This document shows positions 33,532 to 41,846 of a stretch of DNA of 52,678 bases, in pieces (within the stretch, counting starts at the first letter, position 1; the number at the start of each line of letters is the position of its first letter). A program made the translations under genes and the position numbers. A model generated the notes under the pieces. The model searched no databases, was not told the origin of the DNA, and saw nothing but the letters and a program-made list of their open reading frames with translations. Source of the stretch: an uncultured Granulosicoccaceae bacterium (GTDB lineage: Bacteria; Pseudomonadota; Gammaproteobacteria; CALCKW01); the NCBI GenBank assembly GCA_937925815.1, contig CALAMQ010000028.1, positions 1 to 52,678 of the forward strand, read 5' to 3'.

Positions 33532-34121
33532 CAAGTCCGCCTGACCTCTCCCTCGGACGCCACGTAAAATGGCTCAGAGGGCTGAACTTTAATATGAGGC
33601 GAGTCTGCCCGGCCAACAAGTCGCTTAACGCCCGTATTAGGCAGGTCCGCTATGACGAAATCTCGGACAAAAGCACGACTGCTAGATCCGTTTAGCGCCG
33701 CAAAATACGCGAGCGGCTTGGTGTGCTCAACACGACCAGTCTCAACGTCGACAACATCACAATACACATTGCCGCCTTGCGGCATACGCGATGCGTTGCG
33801 CACCACAAAGGTAAACGGATTATCGTGCCCGTCCTTTGACCAAATGGCTGTCGCGCTGTATTTCACTATTTGTGACGCCGCCTCGCGTGACGCCCCAACC
33901 ACAACACCTGCAACGACCAAATTCTCAAGTCGGCGGCTGCTGGATGCGGTCAGCAACGCACGCGTTGTCACACGCCGCAGCCCCATACCAACCACAAAGT
34001 GCGCGGCCCACCCCAGAGCGGGAACCAACGGCAATACGGCATGTGCGCTGTGTGGTACGGCGAAGACACCACCTCCTACAACGATGGATTTCAGAAAATC
34101 TCTACGGTTGGTTTTACACAT
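33531..34121 (-). CDS. Tat-signal exported protein of unknown function
   Basis: 196 residues. The N-terminus carries a twin-arginine motif RRDFLK (6-11), a hydrophobic stretch and a likely cleavage after HSAHA (about residue 28), so export as a folded protein is predicted. The rest contains a hydrophobic segment (VVAGVVVGAS) and a beta-rich C-terminal half (FTFVVRNASRMPQGGNVYC). I recognise no family. It is translationally coupled to the coiled-coil lipoprotein gene downstream. It sits between two inositol-related operons, with no evident link to them. Confidence 0.65.
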   Translation of the reverse strand: MCKTNRRDFLKSIVVGGGVFAVPHSAHAVLPLVPALGWAAHFVVGMGLRRVTTRALLTASSSRRLENLVVAGVVVGASREAASQIVKYSATAIWSKDGHDNPFTFVVRNASRMPQGGNVYCDVVDVETGRVEHTKPLAYFAALNGSSSRAFVRDFVIADLPNTGVKRLVGRADSPHIKVQPSEPFYVASEGEVRRT

Positions 34122-34307
34122 GTGTCAGCCTCCCGTGGTTTTGCGGCAACCCAACGTAGTGCAACCCCACTGCACGATCACCGCCTGACACTGGTGTATC
34201 ACGCACTGTTTCAGCAGTGCAACATTTCGTTCGTATAAATAGGAATTTCTAACGAACGGAGAACACCAAAAATCTGCGCAACTCGCCAAGCAACTCGGGT
34301 GATTACG

Positions 34308-35315
34308 TCAGTCACACCGGGGCTTGAGCGTGTCGCGCTCTATCACTGTGCTCGGAAAGAGACGCGCCTCGGGGTAGCGCGTTGGCTCATCGAGCATGGC
34401 GACGATAAGCTCAATTGACGAATTGATGATTTGCTGAATCGGTTGGCGGATGGTGGTCAAACTGATGTTCTCCCAGCCAGACATCTGCATGTCGTTGAGA
34501 CCGATCAATCCGACATCATCTGGCACAGCAAGGCCCGTTCCCTGCACGGCGCTCAACGCACCTATAGACAAGACGTCATCACCACAAAAATACGCCTCCG
34601 CAGGCTTTCGCCGCAGCAAACGCGTCATTTCGTCACGCCCGGCGTCAAAAGAGTAAGCCGCGGCAAATGAGTGCGTCACTTGTATTTTGGGATGTTGGGC
34701 CATCTCAGTCATGAACCCGTCGAAACGGTCTTGGGTTGACGTTGCCGATTCCGGCCCTCCGAGAAACGCGACCCGTTTGTAGCCACGCGCCACCAATTCG
34801 CGCGCTGCCATGCGACCACACTCGACGTTATCAATGCCAACGACGTGCACTTGCGGTGTACTGGAATGCCGGCCGAAGGAATGCACCACCGGCATGCCTG
34901 CATCGCGAAAGGCCTGAGAGAACGCGGGCGTCAAGGTGGACGACGCCACCACGACACCGTCAACTGAATACTGCCGCAGCATTTTCACGGAGTTAGCTGG
35001 GTCAGTTTCATCCGTGAGGTTCACGAGCAGAGGACGGAGGCCCCGCTCTTGTAGACCGCGTGTGAAAAGATCAAAGACCTCGAGAAAAATGGGGTTGTGG
35101 AAGTTGTTCGAGACCAACCCAATCAGGCGCGTACGCCCCGTGGTTAAACTGGATGCGAGCGCGTTGGGCGTGTACCCCAGATCACGCGCCGCTTTCTCAA
35201 CTTTGCGCCGCATCTTTTCAGAGACAGACGCGCCATCGGTAAAGGTCCGCGAAACCGCCGAGCGTGAAACGCCCGCGCGGTTGGCGACATCTTTTAACGT
35301 GACAGACACAGGCAC
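34308..35315 (-). CDS. LacI-family transcriptional regulator
   Basis: 335 residues: an N-terminal LacI helix-turn-helix (VTLKDVANRAGVSRSAVSRT) with hinge LGYTPNALASSL, then a periplasmic-binding-protein-like ligand domain (RLIGLVSNNFHNPIFLEV to the end). These regulators release DNA on binding a sugar. The start is GTG 35315. It is the last gene of the sugar ABC operon, 55 bases after the ATPase gene. Identical palindromes at 30386-30399 and 39304-39317 are its probable operators, which would join the iol genes and the transporter into one regulon. Confidence 0.93.
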   Translation of the reverse strand: MPVSVTLKDVANRAGVSRSAVSRTFTDGASVSEKMRRKVEKAARDLGYTPNALASSLTTGRTRLIGLVSNNFHNPIFLEVFDLFTRGLQERGLRPLLVNLTDETDPANSVKMLRQYSVDGVVVASSTLTPAFSQAFRDAGMPVVHSFGRHSSTPQVHVVGIDNVECGRMAARELVARGYKRVAFLGGPESATSTQDRFDGFMTEMAQHPKIQVTHSFAAAYSFDAGRDEMTRLLRRKPAEAYFCGDDVLSIGALSAVQGTGLAVPDDVGLIGLNDMQMSGWENISLTTIRQPIQQIINSSIELIVAMLDEPTRYPEARLFPSTVIERDTLKPRCD

Positions 35316-35370
35316 ACCACAGGATTTGGAGCCGACATTCTACTCCGACTTTGTCCGGTGCGACTCAGAC

Positions 35371-36144
35371 TCAAGCCGCGCCTTCGTATTCAGCCCCGGT
35401 CTTGGCCCCTGTGATATACGCCACGATGTCCTGACCGTCCGTCTCTTCTTTTTTCAGATTGGCGACAATACGGCCCCGACGAAACACCACGATCCGGTCC
35501 ACAAGGTCCATGACTTGGCGCATGTTGTGGCTGATCAATATCAGCGGCTCACCAGCCTCTTTCAAGGTGCGAACGATATTTTCGACTTGTGCCGTCTCCT
35601 GCACGCCGAGCGCCGCAGTGGGCTCATCCATGATGGTGAGCTTGGATGCAAAAGTCGCGGTGCGCGCAATCGCCACGCACTGGCGCTGACCACCCGACAT
35701 GTTCTGGATAGTGTTGTTGATGTTCGGGATCTTGACCGCTGTGCGCTCCAGACCCGCGATGGTCGCTTCGCGCATGGCTTTGTAATCCAGCAAGCGAAAC
35801 GGCCCGAGCCAGTTAAACCGGGTGATCTCACGACCGAGAAAGAGGTTGTCTGGCACATCGAGGTCATCGGCAAGAGCCAAGGTTTGAAACACGGTTTCAA
35901 TGCCAGCTTCGCGCGCATCAATGGGGCCCGCAAAATGAACGTCTTTGCCGTCAAACGTAATCGTGCCACTGGTGCGCTGCTCTACGCCTGTGATCTGGCG
36001 AACGAAGGTGGATTTGCCAGCTCCGTTGTCACCCATGATCGCAACGTGCTCACCTTTACGCAGTACAAAATCAGCGTCCGTCAGCGCGTGCACGCCACCG
36101 TAGTGCTTGGTCAGGCCCTTCGTTTCGAGAATGATGTCGCTCAC
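35371..36144 (-). CDS. Sugar ABC transporter ATPase, single-domain (FrcA-like)
   Basis: 257 residues with one ABC domain: Walker A GDNGAGKST, signature MSGGQRQCVAIAR, Walker B LTIMDEPTAALGVQE. The CUT2 family usually has a double-length ATPase (RbsA, about 500 residues). A single-domain ATPase with this gene order resembles the rhizobial fructose transporter FrcBCA. Start GTG 36144, 9 bases after the permease stop. It energises uptake with the permease and binding protein encoded just upstream. Confidence 0.92.
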   Translation of the reverse strand: MSDIILETKGLTKHYGGVHALTDADFVLRKGEHVAIMGDNGAGKSTFVRQITGVEQRTSGTITFDGKDVHFAGPIDAREAGIETVFQTLALADDLDVPDNLFLGREITRFNWLGPFRLLDYKAMREATIAGLERTAVKIPNINNTIQNMSGGQRQCVAIARTATFASKLTIMDEPTAALGVQETAQVENIVRTLKEAGEPLILISHNMRQVMDLVDRIVVFRRGRIVANLKKEETDGQDIVAYITGAKTGAEYEGAA

Positions 36145-36153
36145 ACGTCCCCC

Positions 36154-37236
36154 TTAGCTTCGCAGCATGGCGCGTTCTTGACGCACCTTGTCGAGCACCA
36201 CCGCACCGATGATGATCGCGCCCATTGCCATCAGTTGGTAAAAGGCGTCGAGTTTGATGTACGTGAATCCTGATTGGATTACACCAAAGACCATTGCGCC
36301 GAGCACAGTGCCGATAATCGAGCCACGACCACCAGTGAGACTAACCCCACCGATAACGGCCATGGCGATCGCATAGAGCTCGTAAAAAATGCCCATGCCA
36401 GACTGCGCCGTGAGATTCTTCGAGCTCAAAATAATTGCGGCAAACGCGGCGAGCATGGACGCGATCATGTACACCAGCACTTTGTGGCGCTGCACATTGA
36501 TGCCCGACATGCGCGCGGCGTCTTCGTTGGAACCAATGGCGTATGTGCGTTTGCCATACAGCGTGTATTTCAAAATGAAGTGAAACACAATCGCAAGGCC
36601 GATAAACCAGTAGACCGGCATCATGCCAGTGCCCAGTGCGGCGTAGCCTTCTGTTGGAAACGACACGGGCTTGCCTCGGGTCCAAGCTTGGGCAATACCT
36701 CGGCAAATTAGAAACATACCCAGCGTGGCAATGAAGGGGGGTATGCGGGTGTACGCAATCAAGCTGCCGTTGATGGCACCGATGAACGCCCCAAACGCGA
36801 GTCCGACAAACACGGGAATGAGAATCGGCAAATCAAAGGCCCAAGTACCGAATACCGCTTTAGGGTTTGGGTTGCCGTTGACCAGCTCTGTCTGGGCAAA
36901 GGACATCACTATCATGGCCGCAGCGCCGACAAGCGGTCCAGAGGATAGGTCTATTCCACCAGAGATAATGACCTGGGTTACGCCAAGTGAAATGATCCCG
37001 ATAATCGAGACCTGAAGAATGATGATGCGCAATCGCGCCTCATTGAAAATGGAATCGAAGCGACCTCGCGAGTCAAACAAGAAGCTTTGGTCGTTCATAT
37101 ACGGCAGTGTTTGGCCGAGTACCTCAAACACCACAATGATCAAGATCAACGCAAAAAAGATGTTGAGCTCATTCGGCCAGGTGCGTTTTTTCTCGTCGAA
37201 CTTGAGCCCACCAGTGCCGTGTTTGGTGTCAGCCAT
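36154..37236 (-). CDS. Sugar ABC transporter permease (RbsC/FrcC family)
   Basis: A 360-residue inner-membrane protein with about ten membrane segments and CUT2-permease features: GVTQVIISGGIDLSSGPLVG, the TLGMFLICRGIA segment and NEDAARMSGINVQRHKV cytoplasmic loop that contacts the ATPase. A charged N-terminal 25 residues precede the first segment, as in FrcC. Start ATG 37236. It is separated from the binding-protein gene by 123 bases containing an intrinsic terminator, so its expression is probably lower than that of the binding protein. Confidence 0.92.
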   Translation of the reverse strand: MADTKHGTGGLKFDEKKRTWPNELNIFFALILIIVVFEVLGQTLPYMNDQSFLFDSRGRFDSIFNEARLRIIILQVSIIGIISLGVTQVIISGGIDLSSGPLVGAAAMIVMSFAQTELVNGNPNPKAVFGTWAFDLPILIPVFVGLAFGAFIGAINGSLIAYTRIPPFIATLGMFLICRGIAQAWTRGKPVSFPTEGYAALGTGMMPVYWFIGLAIVFHFILKYTLYGKRTYAIGSNEDAARMSGINVQRHKVLVYMIASMLAAFAAIILSSKNLTAQSGMGIFYELYAIAMAVIGGVSLTGGRGSIIGTVLGAMVFGVIQSGFTYIKLDAFYQLMAMGAIIIGAVVLDKVRQERAMLRS

Positions 37237-37303
37237 CGTGACTTGCCCCCTGCGCCAGGCTTGCTAATCCACTGCACACCTTCCGAAAAAAGTTGCAGCT
37301 GAA

Positions 37304-37333
37304 AAAAAGGTGGGCGGCGCGAGTGCGCCGCCC
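37304..37333 (-). terminator. Intrinsic terminator / attenuator between binding protein and permease genes
   Basis: On the minus strand, GGGCGGCGC and GCGCCGCCC arms (37325-37333 and 37312-37320) close a 4-base loop and are followed by ACC and a run of seven T (plus-strand A-run ending near 37308). This textbook rho-independent terminator lies 27 bases after the binding-protein stop and should allow only partial read-through to the permease and ATPase. Confidence 0.88.
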
Positions 37334-37359
37334 AGATCAATTAAGACGCTGTCGTATCC

Positions 37360-38310
37360 TTAGAGGAAATCTGCAACAGTCTCAGGTGTGACCAATTTGA
37401 ATGGGATGAAGACGGTCTTGTCGACTTCTTCACCATTAGCCAGCTTCAGCGCAGTGTCGATCGAGCCCGCACCTTGACCAGCAAGGTCTTGGAAAACGGT
37501 CACGTCCATCTCGCCAGCTTGCATCGCAACCAACGCATCTGGCGTGGCATCAACACCACCAACAACCACGTCGTCCATGGAGATACCGGCCGCTTTCATG
37601 GCCTGAATGGCGCCAATTGCCATTTCGTCGTTGTTGCCGAAGACCGCATCGAATTCCTCACCTGAGGAGATCCAGTTGGTCATGAGATCCTGTGCTTCGT
37701 CACGAGACCAGTTCGCTGTTTGCTCGTCGATCAGTGTGATGAAGTTGCACATGTCCATGCCAATCACGTCATGGAAATCCTTTGAGCGCTGAACTGCTGC
37801 TTGGTTGGAAAGCTGGCCCATGAGCATGTACGCTTTCGCGCCGCCAGACTTGCCCTGCGCACGCAGGTCCTGACACATGCGAAAAGCCGCGAGCGTGCCA
37901 GATTCGATCTCATTAGACGCCACGAATGCCTGACCTTCGGGCAGTGTGTCCATGTTGACCGGCTGGCGGTTCACATAAACAAGTGGCACACCGGCTGAAG
38001 CCGCCGCTTGACTCATGGCCTCAGTGGCGTTGGTGTCGACCGCGTTGACAATGATCGCGTCGACGCCAGAGGCGATGAAATTGTTGATTTGGTCGAGCTG
38101 ACGCGCAACGTCGTCTTGCGCATCTTCCATTTGCAAGTCGACACCGTCCAGTGTCTCAACGTGTGAAGTCATACCGTTACGCATGATGGTCAGTCCGTTG
38201 TCATCGAAACGTGCAACCGACACACCGAGAGTCGCGGCCATCAACGATCCAGACATCAAAGGCGCAGTCAACAGCGCCGCAACGCCCGCAGCAATAAGCG
38301 ATTTTTTCAT
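37360..38310 (-). CDS. Sugar ABC transporter periplasmic binding protein (RbsB/FrcB family)
   Basis: 316 residues from ATG 38310, which has GGAG about 7 bases upstream; a longer frame to 38349 adds residues before the signal peptide. Signal peptide ends near residue 25 (GSLMA, then ATLGVS). The mature protein is a type I sugar-binding fold with VDAIIVNAVDTNATEAMSQ, VFGNNDEMAIGAIQAMK and VVVGGVDATPDALVAM. The ligand is not certain; inositol or a related cyclitol is suggested by the shared operator with the iol genes. Confidence 0.92.
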   Translation of the reverse strand: MKKSLIAAGVAALLTAPLMSGSLMAATLGVSVARFDDNGLTIMRNGMTSHVETLDGVDLQMEDAQDDVARQLDQINNFIASGVDAIIVNAVDTNATEAMSQAAASAGVPLVYVNRQPVNMDTLPEGQAFVASNEIESGTLAAFRMCQDLRAQGKSGGAKAYMLMGQLSNQAAVQRSKDFHDVIGMDMCNFITLIDEQTANWSRDEAQDLMTNWISSGEEFDAVFGNNDEMAIGAIQAMKAAGISMDDVVVGGVDATPDALVAMQAGEMDVTVFQDLAGQGAGSIDTALKLANGEEVDKTVFIPFKLVTPETVADFL

Positions 38311-38394
38311 CTCAAGTCTCCAATGGATGTGTCCGGCACACATTGTCAAAACCGGAATTCCTGCCCCGAAAGGCGATTTGTGTCACCCACCCCA

Positions 38395-39219
38395 TCACGC
38401 GGCCGAAGCCGAGAAGTTGGAGCGGAGGGTTTGAAACTGTTGTGCTAAAGCCAACTGAGGCGCGTCCAAGCCGTGCGTTGATGGCGCGAAAGCCTCCACC
38501 GAGATTGGGCCTACATAGCCGGCGGACGCCAGCGCATCCAACTGCTCAACGTTGCCGAGCTGGTCTTTATCATCAACCAAGCCTCTGTCCGCATCGCACA
38601 TCTCATGTGTGGCCAAGCCTCGGCGACTCACGCCCGAGATATGGACAAGGCCAGTGTGGGTCGCAAAAAACGCTGTTTCACCCGACACGTGGTGGTGAAA
38701 CGTGTCGTGAATGAGTTGGAAACGGTCACTGTGTCCACTGGACTCGATGAGGTCCACGGCATCGGCCTTGAACCGCAGCGACGCGCTCGCAAACCCCAGC
38801 GGTTCGACGTATCCAATCAAGCCGTGATCTTCAAGCACAGGCGCTGCGAGATCGAGCGCTCGCGAGATCGCACGCCGCGCCTGCACTGAGCCCGCGTCCA
38901 CCGCACCGTCATTGCGCGGGATTAAACTGATGCCCAGTGCGCCGCAGCGTGATGCGAGCGTCGCAAGCGTACGAAGGTCCCGGTATGCACGCTCGGAACC
39001 GTCGTCAAAGGCTGAAACTTCCGCGAGCGCCAAAATTGAGAGGCCTTGCTCTTTGGCCAACGCACCCACGACGTCTGGCGGCGCGCCGTCAAACAGTGGG
39101 CTGTCGAGATCATTGCGCAGCTCCACACCCACGCAACCCAGCTCGTTCGCCAAAGCGAACAACTCGCCAACAGGCAAGCGTGGCGTGGTCATGTGATTGA
39201 GGGCAAAAGTGCGCAACAA
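38395..39219 (-). CDS. IolI-like sugar isomerase/epimerase (TIM barrel)
   Basis: 274 residues, xylose-isomerase-type TIM barrel. The opening FALNHMTTPRLPVGELFALANELGC resembles IolI-type proteins, and metal-ligand candidates occur in YVEPLGF, LIHDTFHHH, VHISGVS and SVEAF. IolI isomerises inosose stereoisomers. I infer such a role from the regulon but give no symbol, since this superfamily is functionally broad. The start TTG 39219 has GAGG about 5 bases upstream. First gene of the transporter-lacI operon, 84 bases before the binding-protein gene. Confidence 0.75.
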   Translation of the reverse strand: MLRTFALNHMTTPRLPVGELFALANELGCVGVELRNDLDSPLFDGAPPDVVGALAKEQGLSILALAEVSAFDDGSERAYRDLRTLATLASRCGALGISLIPRNDGAVDAGSVQARRAISRALDLAAPVLEDHGLIGYVEPLGFASASLRFKADAVDLIESSGHSDRFQLIHDTFHHHVSGETAFFATHTGLVHISGVSRRGLATHEMCDADRGLVDDKDQLGNVEQLDALASAGYVGPISVEAFAPSTHGLDAPQLALAQQFQTLRSNFSASAA

Positions 39220-39530
39220 ACCGCCTCTTTTAGGTTAAAAAAGCAAGGTACTTCACCATTGGTCAGATTATGAGAGTGCCACCGACCGGTTGCAAGCACT
39301 TTTTGCAACCGGTTGCATTTCTGAATAACCGCTCACGTTCAGCCCGATTGCCTCACGGGAGCCACCCAGCTCCCGCCGGGCACGCCACACCCGCTGCAAC
39401 ACCATCTACACTGTGTCGGCACTAACTTGTTTCTGGTTCTGGGACTCGACAGGCACACTCGCTCTGCCGAGCGCGCACCTCGGGGCCAGGCCAATCAACG
39501 TGTTTTACTCAACGACTCGAGCAAGCAACC
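39220..39530. promoter_or_regulatory. Divergent promoter region, isomerase-transporter operon and glycosyltransferase
   Basis: 311 bases between outward-facing genes. The left part holds the LacI-type operator at 39304-39317 and, 23 bases closer to the operon, an imperfect second copy with an intact half-site ACCGGTTGCAA-like sequence (CCGGTTGCAA at 39286-39295), as for a tandem operator. The right part towards the glycosyltransferase shows nothing clear. Confidence 0.55.
39304..39317. promoter_or_regulatory. Predicted LacI-family operator
   Basis: TGCAACCGGTTGCA, identical to the palindrome at 30386-30399. It lies 85 bases upstream of the first gene of the operon that ends in lacI. Confidence 0.7.
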
Positions 39531-40643
39531 GTGTCCTCACCGCGTGCTGTACTGATTTTGCCTTCAACGTCGCTCGGCGGCGCGGAGCGCATGGTAATTC
39601 GGCTGACTAACAACCTCGCCGAGAACAACGTCGACACACATTTAATAATGCTGACGAATGACGGCGCGCTGTCAGACAGCATCGCCAACAATGTCACCAC
39701 GCACACACTTAACGTGAAGCGGGCACGTAACGCGCCTTTTTCTCTTTACAACGCGGTGCGTCCACTCCGGCCAGATGTGTTGTTCTCTTCTCATGCCCGA
39801 CTGAACTTCGTCACCGTCGGTTTGCGAAAAATCCTGCCTGGCTCGCCGCGTGTGGTAATCCGCGAAGCATCCAATCCGATTGCAGACATGGCCATCCAAC
39901 AAACCACTCGGATCTACGGGCCACTTTATAAGTGGCTCTATCCACGCGCCGATGCGTTGGTTTGTCAGTCCCAGCAAATGGTCGCTGATTTCGACACCTT
40001 GATGGGGCGGCGGCTCGAAAATATCGTGCAGATATACAACCCCGCGCGACCAGACATGATCGCGGCGAACGCGTCTGACACGCCATCACCCTTCACGACG
40101 CCAGCCACGCATCAGTTACTGACCTGCGGCAGCCTGACCCACCGCAAGGGCTACGATTTGCTGCTAAATGCCCTCGCTCCACTCAAGCAATCCGGCGTCG
40201 ACTTCAGACTCACACTGCTTGGCGACGGTCCAGAACGGGAGTCGTTGGAAGCCTTGTGCAACAGCCTGGGGCTGCGCGAGCACGTGCACTTCAATGGTCA
40301 GACGATGGACAACACACCGTGGTACCTGCACGCGGACGTGTTTATTCAGCCTTCTCGCATCGAAGGACTGCCAAACACCGTGATTGAAGCGATGGCGTGT
40401 GGCACGCCCGTTGTTGCAACCGATTGCCCAGGCGGCACGCGAGAGCTACTACAACACGGTAAAAATGGCCTGCTGGCTGAGACCGAGAACGTTGCCGCAC
40501 TGACTGAGGCGGTCGAGACCCTGCTGGCAACCCAAGACCAATACCCCGCTGACGCAGTGCGAAGCAGCGTGTCGCACTTGCACCCGGACACCGTCTTCCC
40601 GCGTTTTCGCAAAACCATATTGGGTCCGCTGTTCAGTGATTGA
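39531..40643 (+). CDS. Glycosyltransferase, GT4 family
   Basis: 370 residues with a GT-B fold. The N-terminal glycine loop reads LPSTSLGGAERMVIRL, and the C-terminal donor-binding half has LTCGSLTHRKGYDLLLNAL and the EX7E-type segment PSRIEGLPNTVIEAMACGTPVVA. It transfers a sugar from a nucleotide donor, most likely in surface polysaccharide or lipopolysaccharide assembly. GTG 39531 starts just before the first strand; no stronger start is near. It is a single gene, convergent with the aminotransferase 27 bases away. Confidence 0.92.
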   Translation: MSSPRAVLILPSTSLGGAERMVIRLTNNLAENNVDTHLIMLTNDGALSDSIANNVTTHTLNVKRARNAPFSLYNAVRPLRPDVLFSSHARLNFVTVGLRKILPGSPRVVIREASNPIADMAIQQTTRIYGPLYKWLYPRADALVCQSQQMVADFDTLMGRRLENIVQIYNPARPDMIAANASDTPSPFTTPATHQLLTCGSLTHRKGYDLLLNALAPLKQSGVDFRLTLLGDGPERESLEALCNSLGLREHVHFNGQTMDNTPWYLHADVFIQPSRIEGLPNTVIEAMACGTPVVATDCPGGTRELLQHGKNGLLAETENVAALTEAVETLLATQDQYPADAVRSSVSHLHPDTVFPRFRKTILGPLFSD

Positions 40644-40670
40644 TCGTCAGACCTCAAAGCGTTAAATCGA

Positions 40671-41846
40671 TTACCCCAGACCTTCACAAAAATGCACAAT
40701 GCGCTCGCACCCTGCGCGCAACTCTTCATCTGAAACGGTGAAGGAGAGGCGCACACAGTGGCCAATCGTGTCACTGAATGCCGACCCACCAAGCACTGAC
40801 ACACCGGTGGCTTCATACAACGCCCAACTGAAAGCGTGCCCGTCCATGCCTGTGCCGCTGACGTCAACCACCAAAAACATTCCAGCTTCCGCGGGCAACA
40901 CCCTCAGCGCTGGCGCTGTTCGCAAAAGGTCAATTGCGAGATCACGGCGACGGCGGTAAATGTTGCGCATGCTGTTGGTGGCATCTCGACACACCGTCAA
41001 TGCCGCCGTGGCGGCAGCCTGACTGAATCCAGGCGCCCCGTACAACATGCAAAGCGCGAGCTTCTCGGCATGCACAACCATGTCCTGTGGACCAATCATC
41101 CAACCGACCCGCCAGCCGGTCATGGCGTGACTCTTTGACACACTGCTCAAGGTGATTGTCCGCTCAGCCATGCCGCTGAGACTTGCCATTGGGATGTGCG
41201 GTTTTTCAAAGGTCAGCGCCCCATACACCTCATCTGAGACAACCCAGAGATCGTGCTCCCGCGCAATGGCAGCAAGGCCTTCAAGTTCGTCTCGGCTGTA
41301 CACAATTCCCGTGGGGTTACAGGGGTTGGCGTAAAAAAGCGCACGCGTCTCAGGCCTAACACTCGCCGCAACGGCTTCGATATCTGGCCGAAGTTGCGCG
41401 CTGTCCGCTGGGCGCACCCGCGTGAGGCTTGCACCAGTGACTCCAATCACGGCGTCGTACGTCACGTATTGCGGATCAATCGACAATGCGTGACTGCCGG
41501 GATCGAGTATGAGCTGCGCCGCGGCAAACAGCGCGTTTTGCGTCCCGGCGAAAATCGCCACATTTGAAGGGGATGTGTTCGGGCCACCCAGTGATTCAAA
41601 CTGCGCAACTATCGCCTCGCGCAAATCATCACGACCGGCAACAGAGGTGTAGTGGGTATCACCGGCGCGCAGGGCTTCAACAGCCGCGTCTACAGCCTCT
41701 TCGGGCGTTTCAAAATCCGGATCACCAACGCTCATGATAATCACGTCTTCGCCACGTGCCTTAGCAACACGGGACGCACTTAGAATATCCCATGCCGCAG
41801 CACCCTCACCGCCCATATGCTGTGTACGACGAGCAAAATCCGGCAT
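40671..41846 (-). CDS. aruH: Arginine:pyruvate transaminase-like aminotransferase AruH
   Basis: A 391-residue PLP-dependent fold-type I aminotransferase. The opening GEGAAAWDI, SVGDPDFETPE, the PLP-lysine segment SSVSKSHAMTGWRVGW and LALCMLYGAPGF closely follow what I recall of Pseudomonas AruH. AruH transfers the arginine amino group to pyruvate, giving 5-guanidino-2-oxopentanoate and alanine. The neighbouring AruI-like decarboxylase gene, overlapping by one base, strongly supports the assignment over a general aspartate aminotransferase. Confidence 0.85.
   Translation of the reverse strand: MPDFARRTQHMGGEGAAAWDILSASRVAKARGEDVIIMSVGDPDFETPEEAVDAAVEALRAGDTHYTSVAGRDDLREAIVAQFESLGGPNTSPSNVAIFAGTQNALFAAAQLILDPGSHALSIDPQYVTYDAVIGVTGASLTRVRPADSAQLRPDIEAVAASVRPETRALFYANPCNPTGIVYSRDELEGLAAIAREHDLWVVSDEVYGALTFEKPHIPMASLSGMAERTITLSSVSKSHAMTGWRVGWMIGPQDMVVHAEKLALCMLYGAPGFSQAAATAALTVCRDATNSMRNIYRRRRDLAIDLLRTAPALRVLPAEAGMFLVVDVSGTGMDGHAFSWALYEATGVSVLGGSAFSDTIGHCVRLSFTVSDEELRAGCERIVHFCEGLG

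Noticed and set aside
34936-36273. A 445-codon open frame on the plus strand
   Set aside because: It lies entirely antisense to the lacI and ABC ATPase genes, whose products are clear; its own translation is low-complexity in arginine and shows no family pattern.
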